From Mogibacterium sp. (GTDB lineage: Bacteria; Bacillota; Clostridia; Peptostreptococcales; Anaerovoracaceae), in contig JAFRKO010000010.1 of NCBI GenBank assembly GCA_017431685.1, positions 124,001 to 188,000 on the forward strand: DNA of 64,000 bases, written 5' to 3'. Each line of letters begins with the position of its first letter. Within the stretch, counting starts at the first letter, position 1. This document shows positions 1 to 9,403 of this stretch, piece by piece. A program made the position numbers and the translations under genes. The notes under the pieces are model-generated. The model did no database searches. It saw only the letters and a list, made by a program, of their open reading frames with translations, and was not told where the DNA came from.

Positions 1-647
1 ATGCGGGCTTCAGAGAGGCCCTTGGACCTCGCGGTCTTGATGTAATCCTGCGATGTTACCTCGAGCATGCTTGCACGCATTATACGGGATACAGACGCAA
101 GCGTATAGAACGCCAGCGCAGTCGCAGGGAGTATAGTGTACTCAAATCCTTTATATAAAGCTACCGGCAGAAGTCCCCACTTGATACCGAAGAAGTACTG
201 CAGCAGAGCTCCCATGATGAAGTCAGGAATACTTGTTCCGATTATCGCGATGATAACGCAGAAGAAGTCGATCTTTGTGCCTCTCTTGCGGGCGGCAAGG
301 ATGCCGAGCACCAGGCCGAATGAAATAGCCAGGCACAGAGCTCTGATTCCAAGGTCTGCAGAGAACGGGAATGTCTGTCCGATAATGTAATTTACAGTCT
401 TATTGGTGTACTTCATCGAAAATCCGAAGTCACCGTGGATCAGATTGCCCAGATACTGAAAATACTGAACAATCAGCGGTTTGTCGAAGCCATAATACTT
501 TGTCATATTTTCTATGACCTGTGGAGTCAGCTTCGGGTTAGTGAACGGTTCTCCCGGCATCAGCCTGGTTAGGAAGAAGACTATAGTCACCAGTGCCCAA
601 AGAGTCAATATGGCTGCGATGACACGTTTTATAACATACTTTGTCAT
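1..647 (-). CDS. oppB: Opp/Dpp-type peptide ABC transporter permease, 3' end cut by window edge
   Basis: Inner-membrane permease half of a peptide importer, working with the binding lipoprotein encoded just upstream (769-2415). The visible 215 residues begin with the OppB/DppB pattern: a hydrophobic first segment ending in RLMPGEPF, then a periplasmic loop with YYGFDKPL, QYFQYLGNL and DFGFSM, then several membrane segments. The cytoplasmic coupling-loop region (RIMRAS...DYIKTARSKGL) is reached just before the window ends. The ATG is set by a good CAGGAGGAA site 5-6 bases upstream. Further opp genes (oppC, D, F) probably follow outside the window. Family is clear; the substrate class (di- or oligopeptide) cannot be told. 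Confidence 0.9.
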   Translation of the reverse strand, partial: MTKYVIKRVIAAILTLWALVTIVFFLTRLMPGEPFTNPKLTPQVIENMTKYYGFDKPLIVQYFQYLGNLIHGDFGFSMKYTNKTVNYIIGQTFPFSADLGIRALCLAISFGLVLGILAARKRGTKIDFFCVIIAIIGTSIPDFIMGALLQYFFGIKWGLLPVALYKGFEYTILPATALAFYTLASVSRIMRASMLEVTSQDYIKTARSKGLSEAR

Positions 648-670
648 CGTGTTCCTCCTGATAGTTTAAC

Positions 671-700
671 GAAAGCCCCGGTATTTCTGCCGGGGCTTTC
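671..700 (-). terminator. GC-rich hairpin between oppA and oppB
   Basis: Arms GAAAGCCCCGG and CCGGGGCTTTC form an 11-bp stem with an 8-base loop. It lies after the oppA stop and before the oppB ribosome binding site. There is no clear U-run on the minus strand, so it more likely acts as a partial terminator or mRNA-protecting hairpin that keeps permease levels below binding-protein levels. Confidence 0.7.
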
Positions 701-768
701 ATTGGTTTAGCTATAAGCAGTTATTGAATTGATCTGTTGTTATGTAATTGATCTGTTGCTTTAACTGA

Positions 769-2415
769 TTATTCTGCTACGTCAGCGTATGCCCAGTCGA
801 TATTGATGCTGAATGAGTAGAATGTTACATCCTTCATCTTAGGGCTCAGCAGGTAGGACTGGTTCCTTGCCTGGAGAGGTACCCATGCACCATCCTCGAT
901 CAGGATCTGCTCAGCTTCGTTCAGAAGATCCATTCTTGCGTCAGGATCGTCAACTTCCTTCATAGCTGCATCGAGCTTAGCGTCGAAGTCCTTGTTGCCG
1001 TAAGGTGTGTACCAGTTGATGTCTGATCTGAAGAGGTTGAGGTATGTTGTAGGGTCGTCGAAGTCAGGGCCCCATCCTGCGTATCCGATCTCATAGTCGA
1101 ACTTAGGATATACTTCGCCGTAAATGTCAGCATAAGTTACCTGACGGATGTTGACCTTGATGCCGAGAGCGTTCTGCCACTGCTCCTGCAGTACCTCAGC
1201 GATCTTCTTGTTGGACTCAGCGTCTGTTGTTACGAACTCGATCTCGATCTCGGAAGGATCAGAGATGTTGAGCTCCTTCATAGCAGCGTCGAGGTAGTCC
1301 TTAGCCTTAGCTACATCGCCTTCCATAGGGTATGCATACGAATCAACGTCGTATGTCTCGCCGTATGTCTTGCCGTCCTTGCCGGAGAGGCCAGGGAAAC
1401 AAAGCGCGTTGTAAGGATTGTAGAGTCCGCTGTTAGCAAGCTGGTTGTACTCAACTCTGTTAAGAGCATAGTTCAGAGCAAGTCTGAAGTTCTTGTTAGC
1501 CCATACAGGATTATCACTGTCAGGGTTGATGTAGCAGTAGTCTACGTTACCGTTGAGGTAGATACCGTAATCATCGTTGTCCTTGTAGTTCTCAACAACT
1601 GCATTGTCGAGTCTTACGAAGTCGAGTTCGCCGTTCTCATACATAGCAAGCTGTGTATCAGGCTTCTCAATGTAGTTGAGCTCAACTCTGTCGAGCTTGA
1701 TGTTGTCTGCATCCCAGAACTCAGGGTTCTTCTCGAATACATACAGGTTGTTCTCTGTTGATGTGAGAACAAACGGACCGGAGTATACGTTCTTGTCAGC
1801 TGTAGCAGCAAACTCATCACCGTACTGCTCTACGATGTCCTTACGGATAGGCGCAAGGTTCGACTGCATGCCGAGTGCTGAAAGAAGCACTGTCATCGGC
1901 TGATCAAGTGTGACCTCGAGAGTCTTGTCATCGATAGCCTTGATTCCGAGTTCGTCAGGATCCTTCTCGCCTGCATTTACTGCAGCAGCGTTCTTGACAG
2001 CGATGGTGTCAAGGAACCATGCGTAAGGTGACGAAACCGCAGGATCTACCAGTCTCTGCCAGCTGTAAACGAAGTCGCCGGCTGTGATAGGCTGTCCGTC
2101 ACTCCACTTAGCGTCACGCAGATGGAATGTGTAGACAGTACCATCTTCAGAGATATCCCAGGATTCAGCGATACCAGGAGTTACCTCACCGCCTGTGTTA
2201 CGGGTAAGTCCTTCTGTGATAGCATGCTGGATCTCATTATCTCCGATGCTGTTGCCCTTTGTAGGATCGAAAGTAGTAGGCTCAGTATTGACAGCATACC
2301 TGAAAACCTTTTCGCCTCCTGCAGAGCCGCTGTCACTGCCAGGTGTGCTGCAGCTTGCCAGTACACCGATGATCAGAACAGCAACCATAGCCAGAGCTAA
2401 TAGTCTCTTCTTCAT
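769..2415 (-). CDS. oppA: Peptide-binding lipoprotein of ABC transporter (OppA/DppA family, SBP_bac_5)
   Basis: Extracytoplasmic solute-binding protein that captures peptides for the permease encoded downstream. The start is set by AAGGAGG seven bases before ATG 2415; a longer in-frame reading to 2544 overlaps the promoter and is rejected. The precursor is 548 residues. A lipoprotein signal (MKKRLLALA..., lipobox LASC, Cys22) is followed by a Ser/Gly linker and the family signature around FRYAVNTEPTTFDPTKG, ITEGLTR, and WSDGQPITAGDFVYSWQRLVDP. The C-terminal FDYEIGYAGWGPDFDDP also fits the family. The promoter is at 2516-2544, and the hairpin at 671-700 separates it from oppB. Peptide specificity is not visible. 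Confidence 0.93.
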   Translation of the reverse strand: MKKRLLALAMVAVLIIGVLASCSTPGSDSGSAGGEKVFRYAVNTEPTTFDPTKGNSIGDNEIQHAITEGLTRNTGGEVTPGIAESWDISEDGTVYTFHLRDAKWSDGQPITAGDFVYSWQRLVDPAVSSPYAWFLDTIAVKNAAAVNAGEKDPDELGIKAIDDKTLEVTLDQPMTVLLSALGMQSNLAPIRKDIVEQYGDEFAATADKNVYSGPFVLTSTENNLYVFEKNPEFWDADNIKLDRVELNYIEKPDTQLAMYENGELDFVRLDNAVVENYKDNDDYGIYLNGNVDYCYINPDSDNPVWANKNFRLALNYALNRVEYNQLANSGLYNPYNALCFPGLSGKDGKTYGETYDVDSYAYPMEGDVAKAKDYLDAAMKELNISDPSEIEIEFVTTDAESNKKIAEVLQEQWQNALGIKVNIRQVTYADIYGEVYPKFDYEIGYAGWGPDFDDPTTYLNLFRSDINWYTPYGNKDFDAKLDAAMKEVDDPDARMDLLNEAEQILIEDGAWVPLQARNQSYLLSPKMKDVTFYSFSINIDWAYADVAE

Positions 2416-2515
2416 AAAATCCTCCTTGAAAAAATGTACCCTTTCCATTGATCTGCATACTGTTTTCGCATGAGCGGAATTTCTGCTGTTTATGCAAAAA
2501 CAATAATACAAATGT

Positions 2516-2544
2516 ATTTTAATCCATTTTATACCGCAGTTCAA
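2516..2544 (-). promoter_or_regulatory. Probable promoter of oppA
   Basis: Minus strand: -35 TTGAAC (2539-2544), 17-base spacer, -10 TAAAAT (2516-2521). It lies about 100 bases before the oppA start. Confidence 0.55.
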
Positions 2545-2586
2545 TTTTTTTTAGAAAAAGAGTTTTGTACTAATAACAATTATTTA

Positions 2587-3681
2587 TTATTCGCCGTCAG
2601 GAACAACTATCATTTCTTCCTTAGGGTAGTTGTTGAGTGTGACGCATCCGTCCTCAGTAACGAGAACAATGTCCTCTATCCTTACACCAATGCCTTCATC
2701 GTAGAGATAAATTCCCGGTTCAACAGAGAAACACTGCCCCACTTCGATTATTTCATCGTTTGCAGACGATACATCGCCTGTTTCGTGGCATTCCATTCCA
2801 ATGGAGTGACCTGTTCTGTGTGTGAAATATTCGCCAAAGCCCTTCTCTGTAATATAGTCTCTTGCGGCCTTGTCTACATCGCTCATCTTTGCTCCCGGTC
2901 TGGCAGCAGCTATTCCGCGCTTGTTGGCCTCGAGCACTATGTTATAGATCTCCTTCTGCCTGTCGCTGTACTCTCCGATAAATACCGTTCTGGTCATATC
3001 TGAGCAGTAGTTTTTCCATACACCGCCGATGTCAAGGATGACGCAGTCTCCGTGCTTGCCCTTACTGTCATCTGTTATGTGATGCGGGTCTGCAGCTCCT
3101 CTGGCATATGCTGTTATAGGGTCGAAAGACTTGTCTTCGAATCCCTCTGCCTTGAGCAGTTCGATGCACTTTGCATTCAGTTCTTTTTCCGTAAGTCCTT
3201 TTACGACCCAAGGGATGAGCTTGCCCATCACCTTATCGAGCTTTGCGCCGGATTCCGTCATAAGCTTCTGCTCTTCTTCGCTTTTGATCTGACGCACCTT
3301 GTCAAAGATCACTGATCCGTTGCAGTACGCGCCGGCAGCGCCAAGCTCCTGCAGTCTCAGCAGGAATTTTGAAGGCAGATTCTTGTCGATGCCCAGAGCT
3401 GCGTCTTTATCTGTGAACTGTGCCATTACAGCGACACCGTCTTCAATATCATCGTAATAAGTTACAGGCACTCCCAGGTCTTCGTTCTGAGGGAAAAGTC
3501 TGTTCATGACAAAATGATTATCCCCATTGACATTGATATAAAGGGCGTGGAATCTTTCGCCAGGGAATATCCACTTTTCAATAAGATAGAAAATCGAGAC
3601 CGGGTCTGAGATGATCATCTGTGAAAGACCCTTCTCCTGCATTTTTGATGTGATTCTGTTAAGTTTGCTCTTATCCATCAT
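2587..3681 (-). CDS. M24 family Xaa-Pro peptidase (prolidase/aminopeptidase P-like)
   Basis: Cytoplasmic dinuclear-metal peptidase that cleaves the bond before proline in dipeptides or at peptide N-termini. It has 364 residues: a creatinase-type N-terminal domain (about 1-125) and a pita-bread catalytic domain. Visible metal-site motifs are DIGG and DMTRTVF (two Asp), HRTGHSIGME (His), EPGIYL (Glu) and GVRIED (Glu), all present. Two adjacent ATGs (3681 and 3678) are possible starts after a weak AGAGAGA site. It lies between the DUF3798 transporter operon, with a strong hairpin at 3731-3768 between them, and oppA. That context suggests it handles imported proline-containing peptides. Whether it is a prolidase or an aminopeptidase P cannot be decided. 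Confidence 0.88.
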   Translation of the reverse strand: MMDKSKLNRITSKMQEKGLSQMIISDPVSIFYLIEKWIFPGERFHALYINVNGDNHFVMNRLFPQNEDLGVPVTYYDDIEDGVAVMAQFTDKDAALGIDKNLPSKFLLRLQELGAAGAYCNGSVIFDKVRQIKSEEEQKLMTESGAKLDKVMGKLIPWVVKGLTEKELNAKCIELLKAEGFEDKSFDPITAYARGAADPHHITDDSKGKHGDCVILDIGGVWKNYCSDMTRTVFIGEYSDRQKEIYNIVLEANKRGIAAARPGAKMSDVDKAARDYITEKGFGEYFTHRTGHSIGMECHETGDVSSANDEIIEVGQCFSVEPGIYLYDEGIGVRIEDIVLVTEDGCVTLNNYPKEEMIVVPDGE

Positions 3682-3730
3682 GATCTCTCTTTCGAATTAC
3701 ATTATTTATTTCATTAATCAGTTTTAAGCA

Positions 3731-3768
3731 GAAGCCGGGACACTCTGAATTTTCAGCATCCCGGCTTC
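3731..3768 (-). terminator. Terminator of the DUF3798 transporter operon
   Basis: A 10-bp outer stem (GAAGCCGGGA / TCCCGGCTTC) encloses a second inner stem (CTGAA / TTCAG). It sits 24 bases after the last permease stop. The U-run is short. Confidence 0.7.
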
Positions 3769-3792
3769 TTCCATTTTTGATTAAGATTTTTA

Positions 3793-5145
3793 TTAGCCGG
3801 CGATCACTGTCTGATCTGATGCAGCTTCTTCCGGCATCTTCAGCTGTGCTCTCTTGTTTGCACGCCATACGTACAGTCCGAGTGACAGGCCGATAACGCC
3901 GTATACCATGAATGTACGGAAGTATTCACCGAGAGCCGCCTGACCAAACAGGGCTTTACCTATTTCAGGGCTCAGGATGAACATCGCATGGAAGAGAAGG
4001 CATCCGGTGATGGACTGTCCGATGGTGGCCTTGTCTACCGAAGCTCCTCCTACCAGGATGGCAGCAACTGAGAAGTAACCTACGTTGTTATGCGCGGTGT
4101 ATGTGTTCAGTGTTCCCATGTTCTGGAGATAGATTACCATTCCCCACGCAGCAAGAACAGTTGAAATAATAGTCGCGATTACACGTGTGCGGTTAACGTT
4201 GATTCCGTTAGCCTCAGCGATATTCTGGTTCATTCCGCATGAACGGAAATCCTGACCGAGCTTTGTATTCATGATCCATCTGATGAATACTGCCAGTACG
4301 GCAACTACCAGCATCAGCACTACAGGTACGTCACGTACCTTGTTAAGAACGCTGCCGGTAACAAGCTGGATGACGAAGTATACCATCACAGCAACGCAGA
4401 GCAAAGTATATACAGCAAACGCGAGGATGTTGAGCCTGGTCGAACGTCCGTCTGCCTTAGGTTTGCGCAGGAACTGGTTCCAGAGAAGGAACAGCAGTAT
4501 GACTGCGGATGCCCCTATCATGAACGGAACAAACGGTATCTGCAGTATCTTGTCGAGGGAGTAAGTTACACTTCCCATGTCGACGCTCATACGGATACCA
4601 ACGCCATCATACAGGATCATAGGGTGGCTGAGCGCTACAGGTATGACTGCTCCGATAACGAAGAGTACGATGAACTGATAAACACCGTTACCGAAGTAGC
4701 CTACAATGAGTGAGGCTATCATCTCCTGTCCTTTGGTTTTGTTATAGAGCGTTCCTGTGAGCCATCCGATTAGAACCGCGATAGGCAGCGAGATCAGAAT
4801 CATCAGAAGGAAACCTGTGAGACCGCCGAATGACTGCTCATTGGCAGCTATACCCCAGTAACGTACTGCTATGACTGCGAGCTGGCCCGCGATAGCTCCT
4901 ACAACGATACCGAAGTTGAGTCCCAGACCGGCAACTACCGGGATGATCAGTGACAGGATCAGGAAGATGTTACGGTAAAATCTGTTGCACAGCTCCGTAA
5001 AAAATCCGTCCATTGTGAGATTCTGTGCTGTCAGAAGACCCAGGATGATGAAGGCCCAGAACAGTATGGTTACTATATGGTCGAGTATCCATGTTTTAAG
5101 GTCGAATGAAGGCTGACCTGTGACCTTTGCAATCCAGTTATTCAT
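3793..5145 (-). CDS. ABC transporter permease (BPD_transp_2 type) of the DUF3798 system
   Basis: Integral membrane permease of 450 residues with about ten hydrophobic segments. It belongs to the ribose/branched-chain/nucleoside permease superfamily, as shown by the conserved coupling stretch around DFRSCGMNQNIAEANGINV and the ILVGGASVDKATIG motif. It is paired with a second permease (5145-6194), overlapping by one base in a TAATG junction, with GGAGGTGA before its ATG. With the ATPase (6187-7806) and DUF3798 lipoprotein (7954-9201) it makes a complete importer. The substrate is unknown; similarity to sugar and nucleoside permeases does not fix it. Confidence 0.88.
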   Translation of the reverse strand: MNNWIAKVTGQPSFDLKTWILDHIVTILFWAFIILGLLTAQNLTMDGFFTELCNRFYRNIFLILSLIIPVVAGLGLNFGIVVGAIAGQLAVIAVRYWGIAANEQSFGGLTGFLLMILISLPIAVLIGWLTGTLYNKTKGQEMIASLIVGYFGNGVYQFIVLFVIGAVIPVALSHPMILYDGVGIRMSVDMGSVTYSLDKILQIPFVPFMIGASAVILLFLLWNQFLRKPKADGRSTRLNILAFAVYTLLCVAVMVYFVIQLVTGSVLNKVRDVPVVLMLVVAVLAVFIRWIMNTKLGQDFRSCGMNQNIAEANGINVNRTRVIATIISTVLAAWGMVIYLQNMGTLNTYTAHNNVGYFSVAAILVGGASVDKATIGQSITGCLLFHAMFILSPEIGKALFGQAALGEYFRTFMVYGVIGLSLGLYVWRANKRAQLKMPEEAASDQTVIAG

Positions 5146-6194
5146 TAACGGTCACCTCCACTCTTTACTTTTGTCAATGCGTACAGGATTACACCATTCT
5201 GGATGATGATACGCATGATATCCGAAAGGTCTGTTCCTGTGAACAGCTGGTTCATTACCGGCATAGCCGTTGTCATCAGGCCCTGGAAGAGGCACACACC
5301 TATCAGTACGTTAGGTATGCTTGCCTTGCTTGCAGTAGCGCCTCCTACGAGTACGGCAGCAACTGCAGGGAACGCCATGTTCAGCGGTCCGTTATACAGC
5401 TGGGCATATCCGTAACCCTGTGAGTAGATGATGATGCCGATACCGGCTAATATTGTTGAAATGATATTTGCGATAACGCGGTTACGGTCAATGTTGAGAC
5501 CGGATGCTTCAGCGAATCTCGGGTTCTGTCCTCCGGCAAAGATGGCCATACCTGTCTTTGACTGGAAGAACATCCATACGAGGAAGCAGAACAGTGCGAA
5601 TACGAGCATCATGCCGAATGGTATCGCAACGCCTGCGATCTCGATCTTCAGAAGATCTGAAATGATTCTGCTGGCGTTGAAGTTCTTGAACTGAATAGTT
5701 TCTCTGAGTCCGTTTCCGAGCATCCAGCCCATCTTACGGTTGGAGAACGGAATAGCGAGCCAGAAAATGTTGAAGAACGCTACGATAGAGAATCCGGAGT
5801 ATGTAGCGATGGTCATCTCCGCGCCTTTTACAGCGTTCATCAGCTTGCCGTAAAGCCATCCGAGGATGGTGCAGAGCACTATGCTGAGAAGGAGCGATGT
5901 GAAGATGAGGAACCATCCGCTGAAGTCAAACTGCATGCAGATCATAAGAGCCATGAGTCCGCCTTCGATACCCACAGGCAGAGCGAAGTTAGGACCTGTT
6001 CCCGACTTGATGGCAGGCACCATCGCGAGTACAAGAAGACCGTTCATGCCTACACGGTTCAGAATATCGGTGATCAGTGTCGGTATGGACTGGCCCTGTA
6101 CACCGGCAGTTATCAGCAATACCAGCAGCAGTAATCCGACCGCAAAGGTTGGAATGCCGATCCTGTTGATCGCTTTTCCTATTGAATTAGTCAT
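5145..6194 (-). CDS. ABC transporter permease (BPD_transp_2 type), second subunit
   Basis: Membrane permease of 349 residues with the same fold as its neighbour at 3793. The core motifs are FAEASGLNIDRNRVIANIIS and AAVLVGGATASKASIPN. The start is placed at ATG 6194 because GGAGG lies eight bases before it; a longer reading from 6212 would put that site inside the gene. The gene overlaps the ATPase stop by 8 bases, so translation is probably coupled. The heterodimeric permease arrangement resembles sugar/nucleoside importers, but the DUF3798 binding protein marks a separate family whose ligand is not known. Confidence 0.88.
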   Translation of the reverse strand: MTNSIGKAINRIGIPTFAVGLLLLVLLITAGVQGQSIPTLITDILNRVGMNGLLVLAMVPAIKSGTGPNFALPVGIEGGLMALMICMQFDFSGWFLIFTSLLLSIVLCTILGWLYGKLMNAVKGAEMTIATYSGFSIVAFFNIFWLAIPFSNRKMGWMLGNGLRETIQFKNFNASRIISDLLKIEIAGVAIPFGMMLVFALFCFLVWMFFQSKTGMAIFAGGQNPRFAEASGLNIDRNRVIANIISTILAGIGIIIYSQGYGYAQLYNGPLNMAFPAVAAVLVGGATASKASIPNVLIGVCLFQGLMTTAMPVMNQLFTGTDLSDIMRIIIQNGVILYALTKVKSGGDR

Positions 6195-7806
6195 TCGGAC
6201 CACCTCCTGCATTCATAGAAGCTTCGATCGCTTCTTCTTTTGTCATGCCGGACATCATCATGCCGTAAACTTCATCTGAATCTGTAGGTGACAGCTCACC
6301 GGCGACTTTACCCTCGCATATGATAAGAACTCTGTCGCAGATGCTTCGGAGCTCTGCGAGCTCAGAGCTTGTCATGATAATTGTCATGCCCTGCTCTTCA
6401 GCCAGAGTCTTGAGAAGATCGAGTATCAGCTTTTTGGCTCCGATATCGATGCCTCGTGTAGGCTCAGATACCAGCAGCAGATCAGGATCAAGTGCAAGAG
6501 CTTTGCCGACGCAGACTTTCTGCTGGTTACCACCTGACAGCGCACCCGCATTCTGTGCTATGGAAGTACAGCGGATGTCGAGGTCCTTGACCATCTTCTC
6601 TGCGTTTGCCTTGATGGCAGCTGTATCTGTAAAGGTGAATGGTCCGATTTTTTTGAGGAACTTGCCCTGAACCTCCATAGCGTTGAATGCTATATTGAGG
6701 TCGATAGGACTCGTAAGCAGGAGACCTACGCCCTTTCTGTCTTCTGACAGGAAGGCGATTCCCTTCTTCAGTGTCTCATCTGTTTTGGAGACATCTAGCT
6801 TTTCGCCCTTGAATGTGACATCTCCTACTACCGGGTACATGCCCATAAGGCCATTGGCAATACCAAGCTTGCCCTGACCGGCAAGGCCTCCGATACCGAG
6901 GACTTCGCCCTTGCGTACGCTGAATGTTACGCCCTTGACTTCCTCACCCGGCATATTGACAAGAAGATTATTGACTTTAAGTATCTCCTCGTCGCTGATC
7001 TTTCGCTCAGTCTCTGAACGATCAAGAGTAAGTGCACGGCCGACCATGAGACGAGCTATCTCAGCGGCTGTAATATTTTTTGTTTCTTCTGTGGCTACCC
7101 ACTCTCCGTCACGGAGAACGGTAACTCTGTCGGATAATCTGATGATTTCATCAAGACGATGGCTGATGAAAATGATACCGATGCCCTGCGCAGCCAGTTT
7201 GCGGATCGCATCGAGCAGATGCTCGGTTTCGCTTTCTGTCAGAACTGCAGTAGGCTCGTCGAATACCAGGAAGCGTATACCGGTCTTATCGATCTCACGA
7301 GCGATCTCAACGAACTGCATGTGTCCGACAGGAAGGCCATGGACCCTGGTGTACTCCTCGATATCCATACCCATGGTGTCGAGGGCTTTTCTGGCATCCT
7401 GAGCCATGTGTTCGTGGTCGAGTGTCTCGAGTCGCTTTCCGAAGATCTTGGACATAGCTGAGCTCTTCGTAGTCTCACGGTTGAGCTTGATGTTCTCAGT
7501 GATGGTGAATCCCGGTATAAGCATGAACTCCTGATGCACCATGCCGATTCCGGCTTCCATGGCATCATGCGGGTTCATGATGTTGGCATTTTCGCCACCG
7601 ATACGCACCTCTCCCGTGAATCCACCTGTTTCGTGGATAACCGGCATACCGAACAGGATGTTCATCAGTGTGGACTTACCCGCGCCATTTTCACCGATCA
7701 GGGCGTGGATCTCGCCCGGACGTACGTCCATGTTGATCCCCTTCAGAACGGCATGACCCGAGTATTCCTTTCCGACATTGATAAATTCAAGAATCCCGTT
7801 GTTCAA
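6187..7806 (-). CDS. ABC transporter ATPase with two nucleotide-binding domains, DUF3798 system
   Basis: Cytoplasmic ATPase of 539 residues, built like MglA/RbsA. The first domain has Walker A GENGAGKST (about residue 38), Walker B FLVFDEPT and the H-loop ISHR. The second has an altered P-loop (GGLAGQGK), signature LSGGNQQK and Walker B LLVSEPTRGID. One active and one degenerate P-loop is normal for this family. No ATG exists near the N-terminus; the reading begins at TTG 7806 after AAAGGGGAT. It follows the binding-protein gene after a hairpin (7879-7908) and overlaps the next permease by 8 bases. Confidence 0.9.
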   Translation of the reverse strand: MNNGILEFINVGKEYSGHAVLKGINMDVRPGEIHALIGENGAGKSTLMNILFGMPVIHETGGFTGEVRIGGENANIMNPHDAMEAGIGMVHQEFMLIPGFTITENIKLNRETTKSSAMSKIFGKRLETLDHEHMAQDARKALDTMGMDIEEYTRVHGLPVGHMQFVEIAREIDKTGIRFLVFDEPTAVLTESETEHLLDAIRKLAAQGIGIIFISHRLDEIIRLSDRVTVLRDGEWVATEETKNITAAEIARLMVGRALTLDRSETERKISDEEILKVNNLLVNMPGEEVKGVTFSVRKGEVLGIGGLAGQGKLGIANGLMGMYPVVGDVTFKGEKLDVSKTDETLKKGIAFLSEDRKGVGLLLTSPIDLNIAFNAMEVQGKFLKKIGPFTFTDTAAIKANAEKMVKDLDIRCTSIAQNAGALSGGNQQKVCVGKALALDPDLLLVSEPTRGIDIGAKKLILDLLKTLAEEQGMTIIMTSSELAELRSICDRVLIICEGKVAGELSPTDSDEVYGMMMSGMTKEEAIEASMNAGGGPND

Positions 7807-7878
7807 AACGTATCCCCTTTCATTGTCTGTAGTTGAATAGTTGTCTGATCAGTCTAATAAATCCTTATAAGGTAATAA

Positions 7879-7908
7879 GCAGGGACACCGCATCAGCGGT
7901 GTCCCTGC
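7879..7908 (-). terminator. Hairpin between binding-protein and ATPase genes
   Basis: A perfect 13-bp stem (GCAGGGACACCGC / GCGGTGTCCCTGC) closes a 4-base loop. No U-run follows on the minus strand, so read-through into the ATPase is likely. It is probably an attenuator or stabiliser that lets the binding protein be made in excess. Confidence 0.7.
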
Positions 7909-7953
7909 GGTCTTACTTAATCTTGATTATTAAACTTGATTGATCCTAAAGGA

Positions 7954-9201
7954 TTATCTGTCCCTTGTCGGCTCACCGAAGTTCAGGAATCCCTGGAGAT
8001 ATACGAGGTAGTTGTCGAACTTCTCGTGTGAATCCGGATCTTCGTAAGGAACGAGGCTAACCTCTGTGTTGCAGTAATCAGCAATCAGATCCTGGATGGT
8101 CTGTGTGTCGCACTTGTCAACTTCGCCATTCATCCAGAGGAATGCGTACTCTGTGCAGGCAACTGTGTTAGCGATGGAAGCAGGTACACTCCATGTTGAG
8201 AAGTGTCCGCTGAGTCCGTCCTCTTCGAGCTTTGTGTTGATAGCGTCGATAGTTGTCTGGAGACCGTTTACGAGGTCCTCAGGGCTCTCGATACCAAGAG
8301 CACTCGGGAATCCGTGGTATGGGCTCGGGCAGCATGGGAGTGCATAGTATGCACCGCTGTCATGAACAGCCTCGATCAGAGGAACCTGCATAGCGCAGTT
8401 TGTTGAGAAGAAGCATGTGTCCTGTCCATACTTCTCAACCATCTTTGGAACATCCTCGAGGATGAACATCTGAGCACCGGAAACTCCTGCGTCGGATGTT
8501 GGGTCTGGAGCTGTAGCGTCTACGAATTCGATTCCGAGCTCTTCGCACTTAGCCTTGATGAGGTCACGGCATCCTGCGAGTGGAGCCTGTGCCATGTGAC
8601 GTGGGAAGCTGTAGTGAACGAATGTCTTGCAGCCCATGTCATAAGCCTGCTGAGCGATAGCTGTACCTTTGTTGATCTCATCGATCGAGAGGATGATGTC
8701 TGCACGCTTAACGATATCGTCAGCATTCTCCTGTGGTGTGCAGTATGCGATCAGAAGATCGTCTTTCTCTCTTGACTCAAGCACCTTGTCGATAGCAGCA
8801 TTCGAGCCCGGGCAAGCCTGGTTGATAATGATAGCCTTATACTCAGGGTCTGCGCCGTACTTGCTTACTACAGCAACGAACTGCTCCTGCTCTGTCATGA
8901 AGTTGTCAGGCATTACGTCGTGAGTAATGCGGTCTGAACCATACTTCTCGACCATGAAATCAGCCGAACGGAACTCTTCCTCGTTCTGTGAAAGAGTATT
9001 CGTGATGATAGCGATCTTACCTTCGCTTGCATCTCTTGCAGCCATTACTCTCTGCTCAAGTTCGCTGAGTTCTGCTGCTGCTGATTCTTCTGCTGCAGGC
9101 TCTTCTGTATCAGCTGCTCCGGAATCCTTGGATCCGCATGCTGTCATTGAAAGAACCATGAGCAGTGCTACCAGCAGGCAAAGTAATTTCTTCATCTTCA
9201 T
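7954..9201 (-). CDS. DUF3798-family substrate-binding lipoprotein
   Basis: Predicted extracytoplasmic binding protein of 415 residues and first gene of its importer operon. The lipoprotein signal ends at Cys22 (LSMTAC), followed by an acidic Ala/Glu linker. The body reads as a periplasmic-binding-protein fold (GKIAIITNTLSQNEEE, YKAIIINQACPG, ADIILSIDEINKGTAIAQQAYDMG) and matches what I know as DUF3798 proteins of Clostridia. The ligand is undescribed. AAGGAGG lies ten bases before ATG 9201; an in-frame ATG two codons later is an alternative. Its promoter carries a palindrome (9316-9347), so a regulator probably senses the substrate. No regulator gene lies next to it. Confidence 0.85.
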   Translation of the reverse strand: MKMKKLLCLLVALLMVLSMTACGSKDSGAADTEEPAAEESAAAELSELEQRVMAARDASEGKIAIITNTLSQNEEEFRSADFMVEKYGSDRITHDVMPDNFMTEQEQFVAVVSKYGADPEYKAIIINQACPGSNAAIDKVLESREKDDLLIAYCTPQENADDIVKRADIILSIDEINKGTAIAQQAYDMGCKTFVHYSFPRHMAQAPLAGCRDLIKAKCEELGIEFVDATAPDPTSDAGVSGAQMFILEDVPKMVEKYGQDTCFFSTNCAMQVPLIEAVHDSGAYYALPCCPSPYHGFPSALGIESPEDLVNGLQTTIDAINTKLEEDGLSGHFSTWSVPASIANTVACTEYAFLWMNGEVDKCDTQTIQDLIADYCNTEVSLVPYEDPDSHEKFDNYLVYLQGFLNFGEPTRDR

Positions 9202-9304
9202 TACTATTATTCCTCCTTAACCTAGTAACAATAAATGATTCTGCTCTTTTGATCTGAGCTTGGTTTCGCGGTGTGATTACACACTGCATAAATAATCTCC
9301 GTTA

Positions 9305-9347
9305 TTTATACCACGTTGATAGTAACATTATTCAAGTTAACTATCAA
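9305..9347 (-). promoter_or_regulatory. Promoter and palindromic operator of the DUF3798 transporter operon
   Basis: On the plus strand TTGATAGTAAC (9316-9326) and GTTAACTATCAA (9336-9347) form an inverted repeat with one bulged base around 9 bases. It covers the -35 zone. A TATAAA-like -10 lies at 9305-9310. The leader to ATG 9201 is about 100 bases. Confidence 0.55.
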
Positions 9348-9403
9348 TATTAAAAGCTATTTTGTGACGTCTTAAGAAATCAGCTTCAGTTACATGAAAC
9401 CGA

